A stretch of DNA of 64,000 nucleotides from Isosphaeraceae bacterium (GCA_021324445.1 JAJPJC010000398.1:18634-82633), one strand, 5' to 3'. Positions 16,726-24,427 are shown, counted from the stretch's first letter. Numbers and translations are program-made. Notes: a model not told the origin generated them from the letters alone.

Positions 16726-17322
16726 ATGGCCAGGCCAGCCGACTCGGGGCGACGGCGGCATCTGCTCTCGGCGCTGGTGCAGAACCGGCCGGGCGTGCTG
16801 GCCCACGTCTCGGGGATGTTCGCGTCGCGGGGCTTCAATATCGACAGCCTGGCCGTCGGCGAGACCGAGGATCCGAATCTCTCCCGGATCACGGTGGTCG
16901 TCATGGGGGACGACCGGCACCTGGACCAGGTCCGCAAGCAGCTCGAGAAAATCGTCACGGTCGTCAAGGTTCACGACATCTCCAGCGAAGACTACGTCGA
17001 ACGCGACTTGATGCTGATCAAGATCAACGCCCCGGCGAATCTGCGACCGGAGATCCAGGCGCTGATTCAGATCTTCCGCGGCCGAATCGTGGACGTCAGC
17101 CCCGACCAGTTGATGATCGAGATCTCGGGTCAGGAGCGGAAGATCGAGGCGTTCATCGAGCAGGTCCGGCCCTACGGGATTCGCGAGCTGGCCCGGACTG
17201 GTCGGATCGCCCTGGTCCGCGGGGACCGGCCGCTCGAAGCCGAGCCCGAGAAGGACGCCGACGGCGCGGGGGAACGGGCCGATGAGGTCGAGCCCGAGCT
17301 GGAGGGGCATTCCGAGCTCTGA
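16726..17322 (+). CDS. ilvH: Acetolactate synthase small (regulatory) subunit
   Basis: 198 residues. It starts at the ATG at 16726, with CAGGAG upstream, and opens with an ACT domain (RHLLSALVQNRPGVLAHVSG, then RGFNIDSLAVGETED, residues about 11-90). The second conserved half follows (ERDLMLIKINAP, FRGRIVDVSPDQLMIEISG, residues about 95-175). It confers valine feedback control on the large subunit in branched-chain amino acid synthesis. A Glu/Asp-rich tail of about 20 residues is extra. The catalytic large subunit is not encoded next to it; ilvC lies about 1 kb downstream with a broken gene and a small protein in between. Confidence 0.95.
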   Translation: MARPADSGRRRHLLSALVQNRPGVLAHVSGMFASRGFNIDSLAVGETEDPNLSRITVVVMGDDRHLDQVRKQLEKIVTVVKVHDISSEDYVERDLMLIKINAPANLRPEIQALIQIFRGRIVDVSPDQLMIEISGQERKIEAFIEQVRPYGIRELARTGRIALVRGDRPLEAEPEKDADGAGERADEVEPELEGHSEL

Positions 17323-17371
17323 AAACGCTCCTCGATCAAAGGAACCGTCCGTTCTTTATACCCGGGTGGCG

Positions 17372-17929
17372 ATGCCCACACTGAAGCCTTGTCCTCACTG
17401 CGGCCGTGAAGTGGAGGATTGGCATAGAGAGTGGTATACTCGTGAAAATCAGGTCGGACTGTTCAATCACAGGGAGGCGGCTGATCGTCCTTATCGAGAA
17501 CTGTCGAGGTGGGGGGGATTTGTACGCTGAGAAAAACGGCGTCCTTGCTGCCGATCCCGCTCTGAAGATTCTGCACCGCTCTAAGGCCCAGGTAATCAAG
17601 TGGGCTCAGAGTCTGTTCCTGAAGCCCCCGAAGGGGGGCGGAAGAACGGAGCCAGGGGCGTCCGCCCCTGGGGAACAGCCGAGCGACCCACCCCACCCCT
17701 TCGTGTGGACCACTCGCCGCCGCAACCTCCGGCAAAGCCGGAGGTTGCGGCGGCGAGTGGGATGGATTCTGGGGAGGGCCCTGAGTCCAGGGGCGGACGC
17801 CCCTGGCTCCGTCCGATCGCCCCCTCCGGGGCCTTCGGAACAGACTTTAAGGGCAATGCGGGATTTGCGAATTATATTCAGAATGACTTTACAGGTCAGT
17901 TGGACGTGAATTATCCGTTTGAACCCTAG
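17372..17929 (+). pseudogene. Broken small zinc-ribbon-like gene, frameshifted and split by a MITE-like element
   Basis: Remnants lie in three blocks. An ATG at 17372 starts MPTLKPCPHCGREVEDWHRE, with a CxxC pair, which stops at 17530. An overlapping frame continues with LIVLIENCRGGG and HRSKAQVIKWAQSL up to about 17610. After a 237-bp inverted-repeat element, an open frame resumes with NAGFANYIQNDFTGQLDVNY and PFEP and stops at 17929. Joined, these read like one protein of about 110 residues with an early frameshift and an insertion near its C-terminal third. I infer a pseudogene; the ancestral protein is not identified. The next gene starts 9 bp after the stop and may have been co-transcribed. 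Confidence 0.5.
17610..17846. mobile_element. MITE-like element with ~60-bp imperfect terminal inverted repeats
   Basis: The left end AGTCTGTTCC (17610-17619) is the exact complement of the right end GGAACAGACT (17837-17846). Inside, the arms remain similar for about 60 bp, each with a hairpin: CCAGGGGC-GTCC-GCCCCTGG at 17652-17671 and CCAGGGGC-GGAC-GCCCCTGG at 17787-17806. The centre (17710-17760) is a perfect 24-bp stem closing on AAA. There is no coding capacity and no obvious target duplication. It interrupts a small degenerate gene. The 15 bases CTCAGAGTCTGTTCC at its left border recur exactly, inverted, at 52108-52122. Confidence 0.75.
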
Positions 17930-17938
17930 GAGTCCGTC

Positions 17939-18253
17939 ATGTCACTGACCTCCCATGAGCGTCAATTCAGGGACCTCTACATCCGGGAGATGCATCTGGG
18001 TGATTACGATGGTCAAGCTCATCGTCTCTCGGACGAGCGTGGTATCCCCTACAATCACGACACCCAGTTGGAACCCGCCTACATGGAGTATTGGCGTGGG
18101 GCCGGTAATTGGGGCGGTCCTTGGCCTCCTCTACCGGACGACCCGAACCTCCTCTGTCCCTGGGAGTCCAAGGAACAACTTGAATCCAGGATCGCCGAAT
18201 TGGAACTATTGGTGCCAGCCGGTCGGGCCGGCCAGCCTGACACAATCAAGTAG
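17939..18253 (+). CDS. Small hypothetical protein
   Basis: 104 residues, starting at the ATG at 17939 with AGGAG six bases upstream, which argues that it is real. The sequence is hydrophilic, with aromatic residues in AYMEYWRGAGNWGGPWPPLP (residues about 48-67), and has no signal peptide, membrane segment or motif I recognise. The last ten codons (PAGRAGQPDTIK) and the TAG stop are provided by a GTCGGGCTGGCC-type hairpin repeat, so the original C-terminus may have been altered by repeat insertion. It follows the broken gene by 9 bp and may have functioned with it. No function is assigned. Confidence 0.55.
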   Translation: MSLTSHERQFRDLYIREMHLGDYDGQAHRLSDERGIPYNHDTQLEPAYMEYWRGAGNWGGPWPPLPDDPNLLCPWESKEQLESRIAELELLVPAGRAGQPDTIK

Positions 18254-18268
18254 GTCGGGCTGGCCGGC
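18221..18268. repeat. GTAG-hairpin repeat overlapping a gene end
   Basis: 18221-18241 (GGTCGGGCCGGCCAGCCTGAC) and 18250-18268 (GTAG plus GTCGGGCTGGCCGGC) form an imperfect inverted pair of the GTAG-hairpin type seen at 1111 and 14963. The GTAG supplies the stop codon of the small gene at 17939. Spacing and inverted layout resemble the pair at 14963-15019. Confidence 0.6.
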
Positions 18269-18312
18269 AGAACCGACTTCCCTTCGATGACGAGGCGAGA
18301 GAGGACCCATCG

Positions 18313-19317
18313 ATGCCTGCCCAGATGTACTATGACCAGGATGCCGACCTGTCGCTGCTCAAGGGGAAGACGATCGCGGTGATCGGCTACGGCAGCCAGG
18401 GGCACGCGCAGGCCCAGAACCTGCGCGACTCGGGCTGCGACGTGGTGGTCGGCCAGCGCCCGGGCTCACCGAATTACGAGGCTGCCGTACGCGACGGCTT
18501 CCAGCCGGTTTCGGCTGCCGAGGCCGCCGAGGCCGGCGACCTGGTCAACATTCTCCTGCCGGACGAGGTCCAGGCCGACCTCTACGCCCGCGAGATCCAG
18601 CCCCGGCTCCGTCCGGGCGACCTCCTGCTCTGCTCGCATGGGTTCAACATCCACTTCGGCCAGGTCGTCCCTCCCGAGGGGGTCGACTGCGCCCTGGTCG
18701 CTCCCAAGGGACCCGGCCACCTGGTGCGCAGCGAGTTCGTCAAGGGAGGGGGCGTGCCTTGTCTGATCGCCACCACCGCCACCTGCTCGCCCGCCGGCAA
18801 GGCCCTGGCGCTGGCCTACGCCAAGGGGATCGGCGGCACTCGTGCCGGCGTCTTGCAGACGACCTTCGCCGAGGAGACCGAGACCGACCTGTTCGGCGAG
18901 CAGGTGGTCCTCTGCGGCGGCGTCAGCGCCCTGGTGAAGATGGCGTTTGAAACCCTCATCGAGGCCGGCTATCAACCCGAGAGCGCCTATTTCGAGTGCC
19001 TGCACGAGCTCAAGCTGATCGTCGACCTGATGTATCAGGGCGGCCTCAACTACATGCGCTACAGCATCTCCAACACGGCCGAGTACGGGGACTATACCCG
19101 CGGTCCCCGCATCGTCAACGAACAGACCCGCGCCGAGATGAAGAAGATTCTCCATGAGATCCGCACCGGCCAGTTCGCGCGCGAGTGGATCCTCGAGAAT
19201 CGGGCCAACCGCCCCGTCTTCAACGCCACCAAGCGGCTCGAGCGCGAACACCCCGTCGAGCAGGTCGGCAAGCGGCTCCGCAGCCTCATGCCCTGGATCG
19301 AGGCCAAGACCGTTTAG
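18313..19317 (+). CDS. ilvC: Ketol-acid reductoisomerase (NADP+), class I
   Basis: 334 residues, the class I length. It converts acetolactate or acetohydroxybutyrate to dihydroxy acids in valine, leucine and isoleucine synthesis. The N-terminal Rossmann domain has GYGSQGHAQAQNLRDSG (residues about 25-41), and KGPGHLVRSEFVKGGG follows at about 136-151. The C-terminal knotted domain holds the Mg2+/substrate residues, including ETETDLFGEQVVLCGG and YFECLHELKLIVDLMY. The start ATG lies after GAGAGAGG. It is near ilvH but is separated from it by remnants and a repeat, and a heptamer repeat block follows the stop. Confidence 0.97.
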   Translation: MPAQMYYDQDADLSLLKGKTIAVIGYGSQGHAQAQNLRDSGCDVVVGQRPGSPNYEAAVRDGFQPVSAAEAAEAGDLVNILLPDEVQADLYAREIQPRLRPGDLLLCSHGFNIHFGQVVPPEGVDCALVAPKGPGHLVRSEFVKGGGVPCLIATTATCSPAGKALALAYAKGIGGTRAGVLQTTFAEETETDLFGEQVVLCGGVSALVKMAFETLIEAGYQPESAYFECLHELKLIVDLMYQGGLNYMRYSISNTAEYGDYTRGPRIVNEQTRAEMKKILHEIRTGQFAREWILENRANRPVFNATKRLEREHPVEQVGKRLRSLMPWIEAKTV

Positions 19318-19330
19318 TCGAGTGGCTCGA

Positions 19331-19430
19331 GGCTGGTGGTTCGTCTCGAGTGCGGTAACAGCAGGAACCGGCGCTGGCGGTTCCTCCTGGTCTTCACCAG
19401 CCACCAGCCACCAGCCACCAGCCACCAGCC
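19331..19430. repeat. CACCAGC heptamer tandem repeat with an inverted partner
   Basis: 19395-19430 contains five exact tandem copies of CACCAGC plus one base. The complement GGCTGGTGG lies upstream at about 19331, between two CTCGAG sites. The block separates ilvC from the ExbB gene and has no open frame of note. It is one of three different 7-bp tandem repeats in this window. Confidence 0.8.
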
Positions 19431-19498
19431 ATGACGCTGGGCAAAGCTCGCAGGTTGAGCTAAGATGCAGAAGTTGCACCTTGGGAGGGTCTCCGTCG

Positions 19499-20380
19499 AT
19501 GGTGAGCCGACCGCGCCGATTCACCCGGGTCCTGGGATGGCTGTTGGCCATCGTTCTGGTGATCTCATGGAGCCTCCGCGCTCAAGCACCCTCCCCGAAG
19601 GATTCGGCCGAGCAGACGGGTCCGACGACGGCCGCATCCGCGGATCGCACCGCGACGGCGTCCAAGCCGGGCGTGGACCGCTCGAGCGTGCTCCGGCTGG
19701 TACTCCAGGCCAACCCGATGCTCTGGCCGCTGGTGGCCTGCTCGATCATCACGCTGGGTTACGTGCTGGAGCGATTCCTGGCCTTGCGCCGGGAGCGGGT
19801 GATCCCCCAGGAGTTTGCCCATCGGTTTCTCGAGCGGTTGTCCGGCGGAAAGCTCGACCGCGAGCGGGCGCTGGAGCTCTGCCGGGCCAACGACTCGACG
19901 GCGGCGCGGGTCTTCGCCCTGGTGGTCAATGCCTGGGGCCAGCCGGGTGCGACGATCCGGCAGATCCTCAACTACGACGCGGCGGGCGAGGTCGTCGAGC
20001 TGAAGCGGAACCTCCGGGTCTTGAGCGCCATGGCGACGCTCGGGCCGCTCCTGGGTCTGCTGGGGACCGTGGTGGGGATCATCCAGTCGTTCGAGGCGCT
20101 GGGCGGCCGGGTCGGCCCGGCGCGGGGAGAAGCTCTCGCCCACGGGATCAGCCTGGCCCTGGTCGCCACCGCCATCGGACTGGCGGTCGCCGTGGTTTCG
20201 GTCGTGTTCTACTACGTCTTCCTCAACCGCGTTGACGTCCTGGTCCGCGAGCTGGATGACCGCGCGCGGCAAGTCATCGAGCTGGTCTCGGGCGAGGCCC
20301 AACGGCTGGGGCCGTCGGATCGGCGTCACCTCCCGATCCCGGCGCCCGAGCCGCACCGGCACGAGTCCCGGGCGATTTGA
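19499..20380 (+). CDS. exbB: ExbB/TolQ/MotA family proton channel protein
   Basis: 293 residues from the ATG at 19499, with GGGAGG about 11 bases upstream. The N-terminal hydrophobic leader (about 10-28) precedes the ExbB core: transmembrane helix about 73-92 (MLWPLVACSIITLGYVLERF), a cytoplasmic helical loop, then two helices with the family signature LSAMATLGPLLGLLGTVVGI and HGISLALVATAIGLAVA. With ExbD it forms a proton-driven motor that energises outer-membrane or envelope processes. The stop overlaps the region before exbD. No TonB is encoded beside it in this window. Confidence 0.92.
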   Translation: MVSRPRRFTRVLGWLLAIVLVISWSLRAQAPSPKDSAEQTGPTTAASADRTATASKPGVDRSSVLRLVLQANPMLWPLVACSIITLGYVLERFLALRRERVIPQEFAHRFLERLSGGKLDRERALELCRANDSTAARVFALVVNAWGQPGATIRQILNYDAAGEVVELKRNLRVLSAMATLGPLLGLLGTVVGIIQSFEALGGRVGPARGEALAHGISLALVATAIGLAVAVVSVVFYYVFLNRVDVLVRELDDRARQVIELVSGEAQRLGPSDRRHLPIPAPEPHRHESRAI

Positions 20381-20421
20381 CGGGACGTGCAGGCGGCTCA
20401 ACCCCGGAAAGGACCGTCCTG

Positions 20422-20853
20422 ATGTTGGCCAGCCGGAACCAGACCGATGAGCCGCCGGTCATCAACATGACGCCGATGGTCGATGTGATCCTCTGCCTGC
20501 TGGTCTTCTTCATGGCGGCGACACGGTTGTACGACTGGGACGAGAACGAGTTCGTGGTGAACGTGCCGGAGGTCGGCGAAGCCGCCCCGATCTCGGCCGC
20601 CCCGGACGACCTGGTTCTCACCGTGCTCAAACCCGGAACGGTCGTGGTGGGCGAGGCGACCTACGACCTCGACCAGCTCGTCGCCCTGCTCCGCGAGGCC
20701 CGGAATCGTTATCGCAACCAGGGCGTCGTGGTCCGGGGCGACGCCGCGCTGCGGTACCAGGACATGGCCGACGTCCTCTCCGCCTGCGACGAAGCCGGCA
20801 TCCGCAACGTGCGGCTGCCCGTCCGATCGCGCGCGGAGTCCCCCAGTCCGTAG
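20422..20853 (+). CDS. exbD: ExbD/TolR family biopolymer transport protein
   Basis: 143 residues from the ATG at 20422 (GGAAAGGA upstream); a TTG 45 bases earlier that overlaps exbB is less likely. The single transmembrane helix starts with NMTPMVDVILCLLVFFM (residues about 15-33) and includes the essential Asp of PMVD. The periplasmic domain ends with VVVRGDAALRYQDMADVLSA, the usual ExbD pattern. It pairs with the ExbB immediately upstream to form the proton-driven motor. It is slightly divergent in the loop after the helix (RLYDWDENEFVVNVPEV). The two genes clearly form one operon. Confidence 0.92.
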   Translation: MLASRNQTDEPPVINMTPMVDVILCLLVFFMAATRLYDWDENEFVVNVPEVGEAAPISAAPDDLVLTVLKPGTVVVGEATYDLDQLVALLREARNRYRNQGVVVRGDAALRYQDMADVLSACDEAGIRNVRLPVRSRAESPSP

Positions 20854-20925
20854 AAAACGACTCTTCTTGCCCCCTGCGTTCTTCCTGACCCTTGAAGCTC
20901 GCCGGCGAACTGATCCACGATTAAC

Positions 20926-21579
20926 ATGGAACTGATCCAGCAACTCTTCGACACGTTGATTCATCTCAGTCCCGAGTCCATCAACGGCTTCGTGTCGCTG
21001 GTCGGCTCAGGGTTGTCCTACGCTGTCTTGTTCCTGATCATCTTCGCCGAGACGGGGCTGGTCATCACGCCCCTCTTGCCGGGCGACTCGCTGCTCTTCG
21101 CGGTCGGTGCCGTGACGGCCTCGCGCGGGTCCCCGATCCGCGTGGAGGTGCTCGCCGTCCTCCTGGTCGTGGCCGCGATCCTGGGCGATGCCGTGAATTA
21201 CCTCATCGGCTACGTCGTCGGGCCGCAGGTCTTCACCCGCGAGGACTCCCGGCTGTTGAACAAGAAGCACCTGCTGCACGCCCACGAGTTCTACGAGAAG
21301 TATGGCGGGATCACCATCATCCTGGCGCGGTTCGTGCCGATCGTGCGGACCTTCGCCCCGTTCGTCGCCGGCATCGGCAAGATGAACTACCCCCGGTTCG
21401 CCCTCTATAACATCACGGGCGGGGCCGCCTGGGTGCTCTCCTTCCTGCTGGCCGGCTGGTGGTTCGGGGCCCGGGAGGTCGTGCAAAGGAACTTCCACCT
21501 CGTGATCGTCGTGATCATCGTGATCTCGGTCACACCCGGCTTCGTGGAGTATGTTCGGAACCGGCGCGGCCGCCAATAA
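20926..21579 (+). CDS. DedA family membrane protein
   Basis: 217 residues with several hydrophobic segments. DedA signatures are visible: FAETGLVITPLLPGDSLLF near residues 40-60 and RFVPIVRTFAPFVAGIGKM near 125-143, with the conserved Arg and Pro residues. Members of this family act as lipid carrier flippases (undecaprenyl phosphate or phospholipids) or support membrane homeostasis. The ATG follows about 70 bases after exbD and has no strong ribosome site. The gene converges with the orphan antitoxin gene; a short GC hairpin (CCGGGC-CGA-GCCCGG, near 21604) lies between them and may terminate both. Confidence 0.9.
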   Translation: MELIQQLFDTLIHLSPESINGFVSLVGSGLSYAVLFLIIFAETGLVITPLLPGDSLLFAVGAVTASRGSPIRVEVLAVLLVVAAILGDAVNYLIGYVVGPQVFTREDSRLLNKKHLLHAHEFYEKYGGITIILARFVPIVRTFAPFVAGIGKMNYPRFALYNITGGAAWVLSFLLAGWWFGAREVVQRNFHLVIVVIIVISVTPGFVEYVRNRRGRQ

Positions 21580-21633
21580 CCACCGCCGCCCCGAGGACCG
21601 GACCGGGCCGAGCCCGGATGGCAAGGGCGGTCT

Positions 21634-21930
21634 TCAGCCCCCCTTGGTATCGAGCGCTTTCTCGATCTCGTCGAGGCTGACGGCATCGAGGCTCCCGCCC
21701 AGGAGCGCGGTGAGCTGAAGGCCGACCAGGACCTCACTGGAGCCGGTTCCGTCCGTGATCATGTTGAGATACGGCTCGGCCCCGATCAGGACGGCGCGCG
21801 GCTTGCCATGGACGGTCAGGACATAGCGGACGTTATGGTTCTCCAGGTCCCGGAGGATTCCCGGCAGATTCTGGTGCAGCTCGCGACTGCCGATGATGCG
21901 GACGGGAGACTCCGGAGTTTTGTCCGCCAT
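21634..21930 (-). CDS. Phd/YefM-type antitoxin-like protein, apparently without a toxin
   Basis: 98 residues from the ATG at 21930, preceded by AGGAGGAGG; an upstream in-frame start would add an Arg-rich stretch. The N-terminal half matches the Phd/YefM fold: IIGSRELHQNLPGILRDLEN, then YVLTVHGKPRAVLIGAEPYL, a DNA-binding domain of antitoxins that repress their own operons. The C-terminal part (SSEVLVGLQLTALLGGSLDA) would be the toxin-binding tail. No toxin gene lies on either side: upstream is an empty region and downstream is DedA. It is probably an orphan or a repurposed regulator. Confidence 0.75.
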   Translation of the reverse strand: MADKTPESPVRIIGSRELHQNLPGILRDLENHNVRYVLTVHGKPRAVLIGAEPYLNMITDGTGSSEVLVGLQLTALLGGSLDAVSLDEIEKALDTKGG

Positions 21931-22468
21931 GGACGCTCGCCTCCTCCTGCGGTGTGGCAGTGCCATTGGACCAGACCGATTTGAGACTCAAGCCAATCAA
22001 CGATGCGGGACTACAGGATGCGACGGGATGCGGTACCCATGACCTGTCTCGTCCGAGGTGAACGCGAGCGTCCACGACGCGAAACGCAACCCAAGGCAGT
22101 CGGTCAGGCTCCGAGAGGGTTCCCTGGCAGGCTCAAGCCCGACCTCGGCGCGTGGGAGCCCACAAATCGACCCGGTTCCGCGAGAAGCCGTCTGCCGAGA
22201 ATTCGGTGTCTTGACGTGCTTGCCGCCCTCGCGGTCACGCTATTCTACAAGCGTCGGTCTCCATTGCAAGAGTCCGCGCTCAGTCCCCAGGGTTTCCCCG
22301 GGATGATGGGCGAAATCCCCCTCCAGGGCGGCCTGAAGGGCCGCGGGAATTCAGGGGTCTTCACTCCCACATCCGGCATGGCCAGCACCGTGGAAACTCC
22401 CACGTGGAACGCCGACCGCGGCCGCGCCGAGGCCCTCGCATCCAGGAAGGCCTCCATGCAGGATCGGA
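21931..22468. other. 538-bp intergenic region without a supported gene
   Basis: Divergent from the antitoxin and downstream of the minus-strand SDR. Frames of up to about 158 codons exist on the plus strand but have no ribosome site and read as low-complexity shadow sequence. A degenerate REP-like hairpin, GTCAGGCTCCGAG with GGCAGGCTCAAGCCCGACC, lies at about 22102-22146. Nothing else was recognised. Confidence 0.55.
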
Positions 22469-23284
22469 TCAGGCGCTAGGGTGCCAGCCGGCATCGGCCC
22501 AGAGCTCGCCGCTGACGGCCGAATTGCAGATCATGAAATAGATGGCATCGGCGATCTCGTCGGGTTGAATCAGGCGCTTCAGTTGAGTGTAGGGCAGGAT
22601 GTTCTTCTCGATATAGTCTTTGCCCAGGGCCTGGACCATCCGGGTGTCGGTGAAGCCGGGATGGATGACGGCGCAGCGGACGCCGTAGAACATCGCTTCC
22701 TTACTGAGCGTGGCCGCGGCGCCCTCGAGTGCGGCCTTGGTTGCGGCGTAGGCGATCTGGCCGGGGATTCCCTGCGACGAGATCGAGCCGATAAAGATGA
22801 CCGTGCCCTGGATGCCCTCGTCGGGTTCCCAGCGGAGTTGTCCCTGGGCCTTGCGCTCCTCGGCGATCCGCGCGACCATCTCCATGGCCCAGTACACTGG
22901 AGCGATCAGGTTGACCTCGGTGAGTAACCGGAAGTTCTCGACAGGATAGATGATCGGCTTGCCGGTCACCTTGTCGATCTTGACCGCGAGCTGATCGCGG
23001 GTCACCGCGGCCGCGGGTACGCAGACCCGCGGCGCCCCGTGCTTGGCACACAACAAGTCGAAGGACCGCCGTCGGAACTGCTCATCGGTCGTGTCGCCGA
23101 TCACGGCTTCGGCGATCGGAGCATCCAAGCGGTCATTGATCATCCGAGCGACACGGATGACGCTCTCGTTGCGGTCGACCAGGGCGACGGCGCCGGCGCC
23201 GCGCTCGGCCAGCTCGATGGCGACCGCTTGTCCGATCCCGTTCCCCGCGCCGGTGACGACCGCGCATTTTCCTTGAATCTTCAT
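22469..23284 (-). CDS. Short-chain dehydrogenase/reductase (SDR)
   Basis: 271 residues. Rossmann glycine motif TGAGNGIG (residues 11-18), catalytic Ser in FIGSISSQG (about 167), and Tyr179 and Lys183 in the YAATK motif. The loop at 80-120 (GAPRVCVPAAAVTRDQLAVK) replaces the usual NNAG with CVPAAAVTRD and is longer than in most SDRs. The C-terminus, SGELWADAGWHPS, is the typical nucleotide-proximal end. It overlaps the upstream msrA by ATGA, so the two are translationally coupled. The substrate cannot be read; a classical SDR acting on an alcohol or ketone is all that can be supported. Confidence 0.85.
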   Translation of the reverse strand: MKIQGKCAVVTGAGNGIGQAVAIELAERGAGAVALVDRNESVIRVARMINDRLDAPIAEAVIGDTTDEQFRRRSFDLLCAKHGAPRVCVPAAAVTRDQLAVKIDKVTGKPIIYPVENFRLLTEVNLIAPVYWAMEMVARIAEERKAQGQLRWEPDEGIQGTVIFIGSISSQGIPGQIAYAATKAALEGAAATLSKEAMFYGVRCAVIHPGFTDTRMVQALGKDYIEKNILPYTQLKRLIQPDEIADAIYFMICNSAVSGELWADAGWHPSA

Positions 23285-24204
23285 CGGGCTTGGTCCTTGG
23301 TCGTGAGTGCGTGGTCCTGAGAGCCCGCGGGCGGAGCCTGCCCAGGGTGGGGTCGTTTCGCGGACGGGGTCGCGGTCTTGGCGGCGCCGGGCTGGGCCAC
23401 CCGGGCCGTCTTGACGTGGGCGGCGGCCTTCCGCGTGCGCCGCGACCGCGCGGCCGGGGCGGCGCGGGGGTCGTCCTTGCCGCCGTAATAGTTCTGGTGG
23501 TAATCCTCGGCGCGGAAGAACGCCTTCATCGGCACGAGCTGGGTCACGATCGGTCCCGCGAACACCCGGGCGGCGGTCAACTCCCGGTACGACTTCAGGG
23601 CCGCACGGCGCTGGGCCTCGTTATGGTAGAGGATGATCGAGCGGTACTGGGTCCCGATGTCCGGCCCCTGGCGGTTCAGTTGCGTCGGGTCATGGCACGA
23701 CCAGAAGACCTTGAGCAGCTGCTCGTAGGTGATCACCGACGGGTCGTACTCGACCTGCACCACTTCGGCGTGACCGGTCATCCCCTCATGGACCTCCTCG
23801 TACGAGGGGTTGCGGACCCAGCCACCGGAGTAGCCCGAGACGGCCGACTTGACGCCGGGGAGCCACTCGAAATCGTGCTCGACGTGCCAGAAGCAGCCGG
23901 CACCGAAGGTCGCTTTCTCCAGCTTGCCCGGGGAGGAACCGGGCGACTCGCCATCCGAGCCGGTCCTGGTCCCGGATCCACCGACCTTGCTCGCGGCGGC
24001 GTCGAACGGATCGGTCGATGGGGTGGCGTCCCGGGACGTGGTCGCGGCCTCATCGGCCAGCGGGGCCGGCCCCGGCTCGGCAGCATCTCCTTTGGCTGGG
24101 CGCGAATCCCGGTCGACTCCGGATCGGTTCTGAGCCCGCGCATCGCTCGCCAGTCCGAGCACTACCGCGGCGGCCAGCGCCACCGTCTGGAAACATGAGG
24201 GCAT
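23281..24204 (-). CDS. msrA: Exported peptide methionine sulfoxide reductase A
   Basis: 307 residues. A Sec signal peptide (1-24) and a Ser/Thr/Pro-rich linker of about 70 residues precede the MsrA domain (about 93-260). The catalytic motif GAGCFW is followed by YSGGWVRNPSYEEV and GMTGHAEVVQVEYDP, then YHQNYY. MsrA reduces methionine-S-sulfoxide in oxidised proteins. A long Lys/Arg/Ala-rich tail of about 50 residues closes the chain and has no Cys, so the resolving cysteine must be elsewhere or supplied by a partner; the only other Cys I see is in FWSCHDPT. The leader suggests a periplasmic location. It is coupled to the SDR downstream. Confidence 0.92.
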   Translation of the reverse strand: MPSCFQTVALAAAVVLGLASDARAQNRSGVDRDSRPAKGDAAEPGPAPLADEAATTSRDATPSTDPFDAAASKVGGSGTRTGSDGESPGSSPGKLEKATFGAGCFWHVEHDFEWLPGVKSAVSGYSGGWVRNPSYEEVHEGMTGHAEVVQVEYDPSVITYEQLLKVFWSCHDPTQLNRQGPDIGTQYRSIILYHNEAQRRAALKSYRELTAARVFAGPIVTQLVPMKAFFRAEDYHQNYYGGKDDPRAAPAARSRRTRKAAAHVKTARVAQPGAAKTATPSAKRPHPGQAPPAGSQDHALTTKDQAR

Positions 24205-24427
24205 GGGAGGACTCCTTTGCAGAGCCGCACACGAGTGGCATCAGCTTCCGGTCTGGGTGGTGCCGAGCCGTGCCGTGGGTCGGTCCTCTGCGGTGGGTTC
24301 CCGATCGAGGACAATACAGATTCTTTCAGGATAGCCGAGAGATCGATCGCTTGCGAGTCAATCGCGAAAAACGCGACGCGGCGATCTCGACCGAGCCGGG
24401 CGAGGCCCTGGCCCATGACCACCGGGG

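Noticed and set aside
19395..19430. A CRISPR array in the CACCAGC block
   Set aside because: Units are 7 bp with no spacers, so it is a simple tandem repeat. No cas gene is present anywhere in the window.
22211..22246. TTGACG with TATTCT as a promoter
   Set aside because: The spacer is 24 bp, too long for a sigma-70 promoter, and no gene starts downstream on that strand.
21634..22468. A complete toxin-antitoxin pair
   Set aside because: Only the antitoxin is seen. No frame nearby has the size and ribosome site of a toxin.
22003..22479. A 158-codon plus-strand frame in the empty region after the antitoxin
   Set aside because: No ribosome site, no domain, unusual amino acid content. It is mentioned only as part of the intergenic region.
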